DNA from: Bolinopsis microptera
Taxonomy: Eukaryota > Ctenophora > Tentaculata > Lobata > Bolinopsidae
Length of the DNA: 64,000 nt
Reading direction: 5' to 3'
Assembly (NCBI RefSeq): GCF_026151205.1
Contig: NC_087074.1
Location: forward strand, 10,139,226 to 10,203,225
Both the position numbers and the translations under genes were made by a program. The notes beneath the pieces were generated by a model that was given only the letters and a program-made list of their open reading frames with translations, did not search any database and had not been told where the DNA came from. The first letter of the stretch is position 1; each line of letters begins with the position of its first letter. Positions 33,701 through 42,609 of the stretch are shown here, piece after piece.

Positions 33701-36700
33701 TCTTGAATTTTTCAATTCAGCCAGACGTTCTACTGTCACACTTAATCCAGAATTACAGAGAATGAGATTTACTTGCTGCACTTGCACATTAGATTGATAG
33801 GACTGAATGCATGGTTTCATAACCATGCCAGCTGGAAACTTCTTTCTTTTTTATGAAACTACTAACTTGGACACATGGTCTTCTCCTCACAAGCTTGGAG
33901 CCATTTTGGACTGGTTCCGAATATAGAGATCTTGAGCTGATCAGTAAGATCCCAGAGATGTGTACAAGTTGGAAGAAAGGGTGAACCGTCATACAGCACT
34001 ATAGCGCATCCTGGAGTGGGTCACATGTTAGGAATTATGTAATAGGATGTTGTACTGTACTGTATTTAAATAAACATACGATACAATAACAAATCACAGG
34101 TACAATAAGTGTACACGATAAAATGTATTGGAGCATTTCACACATTAGTATGTGTACTGAACGTGTCCTTCACAAATTACACGTGCCCTTCACAAATTAC
34201 GTGTACTGCACGTGCACCGCGCGCATTGCACGTGTAAGATACCTGCAGCAAGTCCACTGATCAGCCAGTTCCACATCATCCACCCTGTTGTGGTGTAGTA
34301 AAAGAGAACATCGTCTCTGTTCAAGTCACTTTGTAGCACCAGCTCTTTTAAGTGCTGGATCAGTGTACCCTGGAATAAAGATATTTTACATTTTAGATAA
34401 TGTCGTTTTGGGATACCCTGTATCTTACAAAACAAATGATGGACAGATTCGAGATTTTGGCCGCATCCATTGTCACAAGATTAATTTAAACACTGCTGCG
34501 ACTTGTATTTTCACACGCATGTCATAATATTCCGTGTTTAAAGTCGGGCATACTTCAAATTGCGTACTATTGTGAATCAAGCTCATCTAGTCAAGAATTG
34601 TATGTAAACAATACCTACGCAGTACACATAAAGCATAGACATTATTAGCATATCATGTGGCACTCCAGTATATGTGGTTATTCTCACAAGGAGCCAGCTA
34701 TTTTGTACGAGTATAGTACAGTCTGTATCAGATAATTTCAATGAGGAAGGGCTGCCCACGCGGCTTTCCCACACACTCACCCTACACACCTGTTTATGTA
34801 TTATATTGTATGTGTGCTTAGTCTAACACGCGTGGGAGTAGGAGTGTTTTTAGTTAAGTAGTTAAGAGAGTATTCAGGTTTAGAGTTTCACAGGCATTTG
34901 CAATAACTATAAGGGGCCTGACTTCCACGGGGGCCTGACTTCCATAGCATTAAATATGCAGCCTAGCTCCAGAGTTTGCGCCCACTTATACACACTAGTG
35001 CAAGTGACTAGCCCGCAATTACAAATACCACCCAAGTTGATCTGTCAATGAAAGCTATCTACACAACATGATAATCTAGGTAACTTGTAAATACACAACA
35101 AGGATTATGGAGCTCTAACCTACTAGGTACCTATCATAATGGATTATGGAGCTCTAACCTACTAAATATCTATTTAATGGAGTGTGGAGCTCTAACCTAC
35201 TAGGTACCTATTATTACCCTGAACTTACCCCTGTGCTGTGAACCATGCATTTAGGAGGTCCAGTAGTCCCACTGCTGAACATAAGGTACATGGGGTGGTT
35301 GAAGGGAAGCTGCTCAAATGAGATGTTATCAATCTCACTGAATCCGGAGAGGAAGTCAGATAGCAGGCAACTTCTAGGGATCTCTGATAGGTCTACCTGG
35401 GGGAGAGGTAGAGGTTTAAATAGGGGTGGAGGAAAATGTGTTGCGAAAGAATGTGCCGCACAAGAACATTGTACCGTTATATTAATCAGTATTGTAGTGT
35501 GTTACTCTTAATGATTATTTGTGAATTACCTTTTCTGACGAGTTTGGTTGCACGACGACGTAGTTGCAATTTGGCAACGCTGAAATTAAATTTTAGTCCA
35601 TTCCGTGATTCATTGCGAAATTAAGCATAACCTTGAGTAAGGCCATGTTCATAGTGATGACAACAGCAGATATAGATAATATCATAATATTATCTCGATA
35701 TCATTAGATTTAAAAACATGAGTAGCACAGAACTCATTAAATGAGTGGTTTTTGGGTTGTTTTCTAATTCTTACCATTAACAATCTTCTTTAACTTCTCC
35801 AACTGATCGTGTCTTTTACCATTGTACATAACTGCGTCAACAGCAAACAGTATCTTCGGGTTAACCTGACTGAACCTTCCGACCACGCCCTAAAAAAGTA
35901 GAATTTACTGGAACATCCCAACAATTTGTCAACATTATTAAATTACATTAAAACATAATATGTTACCTTACTTGGTATTAAAAGATGTTTTACAAAAACT
36001 ACCAACGAGTCCGAGATGTTGAGAAGGGACTGCAGGTTATCAACTAATCTAAACGGTCAAACACTCAACTTACTGTTACTCCAAAGTCCGGGGAGGTTGA
36101 ACTCCAAATAGCTCCGATAGATGAAGCAGCTAACATTGCCTCCACTGCTAACTCGTCGTTTGGCAAGTAGCCTGCAGAGTTAGGGAGTAGAGTTAACTAA
36201 TTGCTACCTACTCTGAGCGGTACCGCGACAATTGACCCCCCGACAATTGACCCCCCGACAATTGACCCCTATGTAATTACACTGGGGTCAATTGTCGCGA
36301 AATCTAGGGTTTAGTACGACAATTGACCCCCATGAATTACACTGGGGTCAATTGATCGGGTTAGGGTCAGGATCCTGGGTCAGGGTTAGGGTTAGGGTCC
36401 TGGGTCAGGGTAAGGGTCCTGGGTCAGGGTTAGGGTTAGGGTTAGGGTCAGGGTCAGGGTCAGGGTCAGGGTCAGGGTCAGGGTCAGGGTCAGGGTCAGG
36501 GTCAGGGTCAGGGTCAGGGTCAATTGTATTAAATTATATTGTCGGGGGGTCAATTGTCGGGGGGTTAATTGTCGGGGGGTCAATTGTCGGGGGGTCAATT
36601 GTCGGGGGGGGTCAATTGTCGCCCACCCCTCTGAGCAATCAGCCGCCCTATTTAAGTATTTATAATTAATTTGAGATACAATTTAAAGCCAGTAGGAATT

Positions 36701-37899
36701 GTTTGGTAAAGGCTGGTTTTTACAAACTCGTATTATTTATAACCTGCAATGCAATCTCCTTTTTTGATGCCAGCTCGTTTGAAAGCAGCAGCTAGAACCG
36801 CTGTTCTCCTGTAGAGCTCTGCATATGTCACACGGTGTGGCTGTTTTGCTTCTCCTGAGGGACAATAATGTTCACAATCGGATATGAACATATTAAGAGG
36901 TTTAAGTGACCAGTGACCACAATTTATGACTATTTGGGTAACTCAATTTTGTAATAGTCAGATTCATAAGTTTTGTACCAAGGTCCAAGAGCTATTAATA
37001 GAGTTGTGAAAATGATGAAAAATGGATAAATTTAAACTGCAAACCAGTGCAAATAAGTGCTGTTTTGTTGTCCCTGAACTTGAGCAGGTTCTCTGCAAAG
37101 TTCATCCGACAGCCTCTGAACCACTCTGGAACATTGGCCATCTTCACTGATTTGTCGACAACCTGTGGTATGGTACAAATAACACTTACTGCATTTTAAA
37201 AACAATCTACAATTGTACAGCTGAAGCAATATCACCAAAGCCAGGAAACTTGAAAGATCTTACAATTTGAAGTAAATCGTAGAATAAAATTCTATTGTTG
37301 ATAATTTGATTAATATCCAGATTGTGTACTGAGTACTGACCTGATCATAGAGTTTTGAACATTTGATCCCACCAAAGTGAAAGACCTGCTCCCAAAACAA
37401 GTCGTAGTTGTCAATAGACCATTGGTAAAGTTCTGGGTAGTTTCCTGAAAGATAATGACTATAATATAAGAAACATTTTACCAGATTTCTAGAATAATCC
37501 CATAAAACCATTCAGCATTCAACCTAAGTATGAAGAAAGAAATGTGAGAAATATGGAACCCTTGATCAGATATTTTCTAGAACATTGCAATTTATTCCAA
37601 TAAAATCATTCAGAATTCAACATATTAGTAATATGAGAGGTGTGAATGCATAACTGGTGTGAAATCAAGCTGGAATAAGATTATAGAGTTAATGTTATTT
37701 GCAGTGAGAGTATTTTTTGCAAATTAAATAAAAATCTGATATCTTTTATCAAATGTGTTTAAAATGTTTTAACATTTGCAACCAACGACTTACTGAGAGA
37801 AAGGCCATATTTCCGATTTACTATATCACGAAATAGCTGTGTATTACATTTCCCTTCAATCTTCCTCTTCCACAATACTTTACGCTCGATTGATGACAT
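21704..37899 (-). CDS. AACS: Acetoacetyl-CoA synthetase, complete, 17 exons, 656 aa
   Basis: A cytosolic ligase of the ANL (acyl-adenylating) superfamily making acetoacetyl-CoA from acetoacetate, ATP and CoA for sterol/fatty-acid synthesis. Exons, first to last: 37794-37899, 37341-37444, 37045-37162, 36744-36854, 36074-36171, 35775-35889, 35530-35579, 35229-35396, 34243-34369, 33867-34010, 33526-33648, 33014-33127, 28934-29059, 28569-28668, 27890-28021, 21922-22042, 21704-21817. All phases join; total 1971 nt. Landmarks: W-I-N-W family residues [16 protein letters not shown] (exon 2), P-loop [18 protein letters not shown] (about residues 273-290), [12 protein letters not shown] (exon 9), GGTDIISCF (exon 12), HGDF and [11 protein letters not shown] (exon 14), and the C-terminal domain [10 protein letters not shown] with INGKK, which contains the catalytic lysine (about 618). 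Human AACS is 672 aa. Introns of 3.95 and 5.85 kb are swollen by mobile DNA and one by a receptor gene. Confidence 0.95.
22640..23260. repeat. Imperfect direct repeat of about 200 bp in the long AACS intron
   Basis: 22866-23000 and 23068-23200 share ccctcag.cc.acagaagtggg, gcactgtcggtgg and ttgcattgttgctgg.gagtcagc at an offset of about 202 bp. The rest of 22043-22640 and 23260-24780 shows no ORF or recognised family. Confidence 0.6.
24784..24845. repeat. 18-bp tandem repeat, about three copies
   Basis: Unit ttattcatttaaacgatg. Confidence 0.8.
24895..25163. repeat. 22-bp minisatellite in an AACS intron
   Basis: Unit close to ccatagcaactacacactgtta, about 12 copies with more divergence at the 5' side and almost perfect copies at 25030-25140. 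Confidence 0.9.
25160..25545 (+). ncRNA. Three covarying structured repeats (candidate RNA element)
   Basis: Copies near 25160-25255, 25345-25430 and 25461-25536 fold into the same plan: an outer stem, a short internal loop, a second stem, then a three-way junction with two hairpins. Outer stems differ but pair: cgagag/ctctcg, agcgtc/gacgct, ggagt/actcc. The first hairpin is attgc-gat-gcaat in copies 1 and 3 but ttcgc-gat-gcgaa in copy 2. The second is ctggac..gtccag, ccagac..gtctgg and ccaggc..gtctgg. Sequence outside the stems is little conserved. The family is unknown to me; strand is chosen arbitrarily since stems work on both. Confidence 0.5.
25546..26330. other. Intronic sequence with a GC-rich patch
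   Basis: A GC-rich stretch (25650-25860) without ORF or recognised family; the remainder is AT-rich. Confidence 0.4.
26331..26369. repeat. Perfect 16-bp inverted repeat with 7-nt loop
   Basis: gtactgcgtgacgcgc, loop gaaacaa, then the exact inverse. It would form a strong hairpin. Confidence 0.9.
26521..26755 (+). repeat. Dispersed repeat family Q, copy 1 (poly-A-tailed)
   Basis: Begins ggtcggcaccaatgttatta, contains ttggttcagccgaaataaat and ttttccatgtttttgcttca, and ends gaaataaaaaaaaaa. A second copy is inverted at about 40905-41150, and a short head piece lies inverted at 32549-32597. The A-tail suggests an RNA-copied short element. Confidence 0.65.
26772..27094 (+). pseudogene. LINE ORF2 C-terminus (CR1/L2-like), frameshifted
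   Basis: Reads [30 protein letters not shown], then in another frame [20 protein letters not shown] and [12 protein letters not shown]. The pattern LHWLPV...FK.LLL..K.L.G.AP.YL and F....P..WN.LP..I is the common tail of CR1/L2-type reverse-transcriptase ORFs. Dead copy. Confidence 0.7.
27095..27889. other. Intronic sequence after the LINE fragment
   Basis: AT-rich, with a (TTA)n stretch near 27288-27303 that may be the LINE tail and a (TTTA)n stretch near 27499-27520. No gene seen. Confidence 0.4.
29998..30778. mobile_element. Nested TIR element inside B, Merlin-like
   Basis: Long inverted ends (about 110 bp): ggcagtatcgagatagcccg, then ccgcggaccactgt repeats (three on the left, one on the right), then tattactgtataataacagt and atcccctgaatcaagc. 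Flanks cattgtttc/cattaattg could be a decayed 8-9 bp target duplication. It contains the transposase fragment at 30309-30593. Confidence 0.6.
30309..30593 (+). pseudogene. ISXO2/Merlin-type transposase N-terminal fragment
   Basis: Open for 94 codons. Residues about 43-85, with [16 protein letters not shown] followed by [18 protein letters not shown], match the remembered N-terminal helix and zinc-ribbon start of ISXO2/IS1595-like (Merlin) transposases, where a second CxxC and the DDE domain should follow. Those are absent, so it is a remnant. Confidence 0.5.
31345..32367 (-). CDS. Seven-transmembrane G-protein-coupled receptor, rhodopsin-class-like, single exon
   Basis: 340 aa with seven hydrophobic segments at about residues 24-45, 54-80, 93-115, 135-155, 168-185, 207-230 and 285-308, and a short basic C-tail. 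There is a potential disulphide cysteine (CVVMHTVL) at TM3 start. The usual DRY after TM3 is replaced by LRTIKV, and TM7 has [15 protein letters not shown], where NPxxY would be, so the receptor is divergent; the ligand is unknown. A second possible start is Met8. It is intronless and lies in the AACS intron between exons 12 and 13 on the same strand, so it needs its own promoter. Confidence 0.8.
   Translation of the reverse strand: MIHSSAQMADLNDNHESVFMFVVPFNIPLCILVLAVCIIVLSYYWRNRGTLTNTLFIMITAADLITCVGHLILMICVLLMSRDFIPSSSTTVCVVMHTVLSLLGYASSVNFNMVLAVLRTIKVSFPFHQVNTTALKIAITLVITFLVSLTVVDVWYEIYEGPDSDPHPWVFLWINVAISFVGHNMSIWLTALDLLIPIKVYWMIPDLLVGLLYLVPICVVLVCLVIQFLVTRLRARARDPDHPQLTDWSHVNTTVSILSAAFLVCNSGIAVLQLYFQSSSFIGSVDNFALMVCIIMISTTLPLLNALLTPLIILARNRELRGNVMVMIRRAVRPTAPAVN
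32549..32597 (-). repeat. Head fragment of repeat family Q
   Basis: The reverse complement reads ggccccaacgttaatgtgcc...ttggttcagccgaatt, like the first 50 bp of the copy at 26521. Confidence 0.5.
32862..32879. repeat. Poly-G run in an AACS intron
   Basis: About 18 consecutive G. No matching C-run end was found nearby. Confidence 0.85.
35103..35215. repeat. Tandem repeat, about 40-bp unit, three copies
   Basis: Unit ggattatggagctctaacct-actaggtacctat in the AACS intron between exons 8 and 9. Confidence 0.75.
36219..36628. mobile_element. TIR element C (410 bp) with GGGTCA/TTAGGG repeats
   Basis: Ends: left ggtaccgcgacaattgacccc, right reversed gggtgggcgacaattgacccc. Flanked by a perfect 8-bp repeat ctctgagc at 36211-36218 and 36629-36636. 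The interior reiterates gacaattgacccccc near both ends, with about 13 copies of gggtca and several ttaggg units between. It lies in the AACS intron between exons 4 and 5. Confidence 0.85.
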
Positions 37900-38678
37900 T
37901 TCTTAAAAAGCAAAGGAGTTACAATCTGACCATGTCTAAAATATGATTTTACCTGTATTCAATCCCAAGTACTCATTGCGTGGCTTCTGGAAATATAATT
38001 TCCAGTATGTTATCAGCCATACATGATACAGAATCAGTGTTTAAAACCTACATGAAATGAAATACAATTTTGCAAAATATTAAAAAAATCTAGGCCCTAG
38101 GAGATTTAGATCTCTTCAGTAGAAAAGACTTAAGATTAAATAATCTACATAAGCCCTAACCCTTAATACCTGAAATTTAACCCTAACCAAAATCCTAACA
38201 CTTCTGAACACTATCAATTTTAAATTGTCTATATTCTTCAAAGGACCACTGCACCGACCACTACTAGCTATCATCAAGACTAACATCAAAAATTACTTCC
38301 CTCCCTAGCTTATTTTCGATAAAAATCTACAAGTCTAATGCCAAATGTATTATTCTTGAGCAACAGTCAACTGAATGTGTAAACGGAGACTGGCCTGCTT
38401 TTCTGCTGAACAATACATGGTAACTAATCTATATTATATCTCAAATTCTACATCCGGTACAGCTCTGCACACATGATATCTCTCTCTGCCATGAAACATA
38501 AGAGATTTGGTTGGGGAGGCGGGTTATCGTTGTGAAGTACTGTACTACTCACGAAGTACTGTACACGATGTTTTCAACCCACGAGTCAGAGAGCAAGCTC
38601 AACTGACGGCTCCCAGATGGCGTATGCACATGTAGGTGAATCGGTCTGATCAAGTATAGTTGGTTGGGCTGTGATTGT
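37900..38678. other. Region upstream of AACS
   Basis: No ORF. Scattered ccctaa-like units at 38150-38200 and a gaagtactgtac direct repeat near 38535-38570. No TATA box is convincing for AACS. Confidence 0.4.
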
Positions 38679-38846
38679 ATCGACCATGAGTACAAGCAAG
38701 CAGATATTTGAATTGACTAGATTTCCACTGGTAAGCGATTCGGAAAATCATGGGCCGGCATAGTGCCGGGGCGGGTATGATCCGCCAACCTCCGAGTTAC
38801 ATGCCTAGTCAATTCAAATATCTGCTTGCTTGTACTCATGGTCGAT
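38679..38846. mobile_element. 168-bp foldback/MITE with perfect 42-bp inverted repeats
   Basis: Left arm 38679-38720 (starts atcgaccatgagtacaagca) and right arm 38805-38846 are exact inverses over 42 bp. The 84-bp centre contains ggccggcatagtgccggggc, itself hairpin-forming. No clear target duplication beyond the arm ends. Confidence 0.8.
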
Positions 38847-39220
38847 GCCATGAAACATGGCTAACCTTTAAACTATGATTTAAAACCTAAACCTAAACTA
38901 AAACTCAACTGGGCCCTCCTGTGTCACCAAACTAGACCAATAAGCAATTTTAGATTATTATATTTTTCTATATTTGTATAATAAGTATATTGACGTAGTG
39001 GACGGTTGAGGGGGTTTCAAGCACAGGTCACTCTCAAATCCTAAAGATAAGCAGTGGCCTTCGGCACTTGAAACCTCTTCAAACCTCCCCTGATTTATTT
39101 ATTATATTTTATTTATAGCTATATTTTATATATAACTAGCACTCAGCTGGTTACAATGTTACCTTAATAATCGCACATTCAAGGTTAAAGTTAAAAAAGC
39201 CACATCTAACATCTTCTGAA

Positions 39221-40263
39221 TGCTATCTGGATATTGGTGTACCTCAAGGATCCATTTTAGGACCACTACTGTTCATATTGTATACCAGAGATCTTGAAGA
39301 AATTGTCACAAAATATGGTTTCTCGATACATTTGTATGCAGATGACACACAGGTGTACTTTACTTTTCATGTTCACAGTTCTAATCCTGATTTAACAGCT
39401 GTGAAAAATTGCTTTCTGGAGATAAAGCAATGGATGACAGTTAACTTCCTAAAACTGAATGATGAAAAAACAGAGTTCATTGATATAGGACCATATGTCA
39501 GCCCAATCCAGACAATGGATTTAGGAGACCTCTCAATCTGTCCTGTTAGTAAGGCCAAGAACCTGGGATTCCTTTTCGATCACCAAATGAATCTGGACTC
39601 TCAAATAAATGCTGTCTCCAAAGTATGTTATTTGAATCAAAGGGACTTATCAAGAATCGGTTCGAAGCTTTCCCATGACCTAAAAGTTCAGTTAGTTCAC
39701 TCCAATATTCTCTGTTTCATATACTACTGCAACTCAGTCTATTATGGTATAACAGAAAAGAATCTCCATAAGCTACAAAAGATACAGAACAATGCTGCTA
39801 GATTTATCTTTCTAGGTCTTTACGGAAAAAAGATACGTGAACCTATCATGCCTTACCTCAAAAAGCTCCACTTTCTACCTGTTCGGTTCAGAATCAAGTT
39901 CAAAATATCACTTCTGGTCTTCAAGTGTCTTAATAACATAGCCCCTCAGTACTTACAAGGACAGTGTCCTTGTAAGTACTGAGGGGCTATGTTATTAAGA
40001 CACTTGAAGACTTAGGACACATCAATTTAAGGGAAGTACGAAGACGAAGTTTCAGACTAGATGATGACTTTTATTTGTTGAAAGTTCCTCCTGCTCCTCA
40101 TTTCAGACGAACGGATGCTGCACTTATGTTTAGTGGACCAAAAATTTGGAATGAACAACCCTACTCAGTGAGATCATTATCATCTGTAGAATGTTTTAAA
40201 AATGCCCTAAAGACGTTTTATTTCCACCTAGCTTTTGATAATATTTCTAATATTTGTCCATAA
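39221..40263 (+). pseudogene. LINE reverse-transcriptase fragment (CR1/L2-like), broken by a palindrome
   Basis: The open frame starts at YLDIGVPQGSILGPLLFILY (RT motif B region), then YADDTQVYF (motif C), W...N.LKLN..KTEF, and the thumb/C-terminal LVHSNILCFIYYCNSVYYG, LHKLQKIQNNAAR, LKKLHFLPVRFRIKFKISLL. It stops in a 95-bp palindrome (39917-40011), after which the tail resumes in another frame: FRRTDAALMFSGPKIWNEQP to the TAA at 40261. The N-terminal endonuclease and RT fingers are missing (5' truncation). Confidence 0.85.
39917..40011. repeat. Perfect 95-bp palindrome (47-bp arms, 1-nt centre)
   Basis: 39917-39963 and 39965-40011 are exact inverses with G at 39964 as centre. The left arm is LINE coding sequence; the right arm is its inverted copy and introduces a stop. 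Confidence 0.95.
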
Positions 40264-40904
40264 TGTCTGAACTGATATGAAAGTGCATAATTTTGGTAAC
40301 TTCAAACAAACATTTGTTCATAAAATCTGAACTGATAAAAAAGTCCATAATCTTGGTTTTTCAACACTAAGTCTCGCTTGAATGACTTAAATGTACATCT
40401 TTGTTGGGTATATTTTAATGTCGAAGCGTGTAATAAATGTTAGAATTTATTTATTTTATTATTGATATTGTTTGATTGTGCTGTAAAAATAAATATTTGT
40501 TTTATTAAATATTTGTTTTATTAATATTTGATATTTCAGACCTAAAAAATGTCAAATAAGTAGTCATTTGACTTCTCATGAAGGCCAAGAATAAGTTCTG
40601 GAGAAAACAGCCCTGCTCCAGCAATTCTATGGAGACCTAACACCTAGATATAGCATCACTACTTGCGCAAAGACACGCTAGGTATGCTGGCCATTGCATG
40701 CAAGCCTCTGAACAGGTCATCTCCACCATCCTAATTTGGCACATCCCCAGACCCATCGTGGAATAATACCACCAACATTTTTAAATGCTGTAGTTAGAGA
40801 TGCCAGCGCGGCGCGGCATGCAGTTAGATTATCTCCTGCTACATGTAAACATTAATAGTTTGGATATGTTGTTTGCTGGTGTCGTTAACTGAAGCGTGTT
40901 TTTT
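40264..40904. other. Sequence downstream of the LINE fragment
   Basis: AT-rich. No gene recognised; the first part is probably the LINE 3'UTR. Confidence 0.4.
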
Positions 40905-41150
40905 AAAATTTAAAAATTCAAATAAACTTTACATCAATGTATTACAGTTATATTCAGAAAAGACCACAAAATCTCCTGTGAGGCAAAAACATGGAAAATG
41001 AGAGCTAGAAAAATATTCCTGAGACTCAACACTACCAGACTGAAGCTGGAGTGAGAAACATTATGTAAACATCATAGTAACATTTATTTCGGCTGAACCA
41101 AAACACGGTGGTAAAACCATAATTACATTGGTGCCGAATGATTGATTAAT
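40905..41150 (-). repeat. Dispersed repeat family Q, copy 2
   Basis: Reverse complement of the copy at 26521-26755, with about 85-90% identity by eye. Followed at 41136-41200 by a decayed S-like stretch (gatgtcaatcctctcagctc, ccagtagtgctacaa). Confidence 0.7.
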
Positions 41151-41387
41151 GATGTCAATCCTCTCAGCTCGTATTGCCCCAGTAGTGCTACAACCTTGCA
41201 TACCGTCTCAATGAAAAATGCAGTATCTTCTATTGAAGAATTTTCGACGGAAAACAATTGAGAAATACGATATTTTGGGGAAATATGTTATGATCGGCCT
41301 ATGCTGCTATGAAGTAGAACCTAAATAGTCGAACAAGCATCTTAAAACCAATTTCAACATTCAACAAGCATGCTATTTCATAATATG

Positions 41388-41930
41388 CTCTATACAATAC
41401 AGTTGAACTATACAATACAGTTGAACAACACGTTTTTCAGCCTTTTCATGGGATTGAGACCGGGACCATTTTGCGCAGTGATCAGAGTGTACAAGTTTGA
41501 GAGAAGCTCGGTTTACACTGACTTACATTACTTGTTGGTCTACTTATCTGACTTCTACAAGCGGTACATTGACGACGCCACCAGCACAGCTGTAACAAGA
41601 GAAGAAGCTCTAGCACTTGTTCAGAGTATCGCAGACCAGGACCCTGACAAGAAACTCAAGTGGGAGGTAGAGTTTCCGGAGAACGACCAAGAGTTCATCC
41701 CATTCCTTAACACAGAGCTTAGAGTGGAACCTGATGGAACTGTGACGAGCCGCTTGTACAGTTTACATAGGGGGTCAGAACCCAATTTAGAATTTGAGAT
41801 TTTAAAAACAGAAAGCAACACAGCTAGAAGAAAGATTGCAGAAGCAATGCTTATTTTGAAAGTCAAACCTAACATTAACAAGAGAGATGAGTTAGAAACA
41901 ATCAAACGTTTTTTAGTAACAAGTACATAA
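41388..41930 (+). pseudogene. Doubly deleted Penelope-like copy upstream of the intact element
   Basis: Built from three parts of the intact element: about 42907-42941, 44304-44622 and 45240-45411, with the parts between lost. The first junction is near 41440, the second at 41759 with a 1-3 base microhomology. The parts are nearly identical to the intact copy. The joined frame is still open (186 aa) and keeps YIDD but lacks most of the RT and the whole GIY-YIG domain. An 18-bp piece (ctatacaatacagttgaa) is duplicated at its left edge. Confidence 0.85.
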
Positions 41931-42609
41931 TAAACAGGGTGTAACATATTTTATACTTTACAGACAGGGGATTGTCTACACATATGTAGTGATTTTTAGT
42001 GATATTTATAGGTTTTGTTTACTTTCTGAGTACAGGGACCACATCTCACACACGCACACTTCCGCCTCCTATTCAACACACTACCCTTACAACATCAATC
42101 AAACCATATTAGGCTCCCACGTTTCACACTTCTCATTGGTCAGTACGATTCCCGCCATTTCCACTCCACACTAGATACATACCTACACACTTCACATCAT
42201 GCACCTGTTCACCGTTGTAGCACTCCATGCTTCTGTATCATGTGTAGTATATTTAGTAGTAGTTTTAGGAATGTACAGTATTTACTATAAAAGTTTGTCG
42301 TCGTATAAATTAGTTTTGTTATGAATTTTGTTATGACTTTTTTGTATCGAATTTTTGGATAAAGTTGATTGATTAAAAATAAATTAATGTACACAAAATT
42401 TGCCTCAGATATATGTTTTTTACGTTTTGAATTTTTAACACTTGTTTTTAGATCATGAATACGATGTAGTTACATTGAAACGTCGAGTAATCTCCTTTCC
42501 CTAATAAGAGCATTTTTACTTGTCGCAACAACCGGGATAAAGATAATTTTACCCAGAATACATTACAACAATGCGACTCATAAATAATACTCCAATCCGG
42601 ATTTTACAT
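41759..42609 (+). repeat. 5' pseudo-LTR of the Penelope-like element
   Basis: Repeats at 45240-46090 (offset 3481) over 851 bp with very few differences. It includes the last 57 codons of the ORF, the 3'UTR, the 5'UTR and the first 13 codons of the next ORF, which is the overlapping organisation typical of Penelope pseudo-LTRs. Confidence 0.9.

Noticed and set aside
36292-36669. Gly/Ser-rich and Thr/Leu-rich ORFs
   Set aside because: Products of GGGTCA repeats in element C.
42041-42180. 61-aa ORF present in both pseudo-LTRs (41989 and 45470)
   Set aside because: Identical because the pseudo-LTRs are identical; no start context or family likeness.
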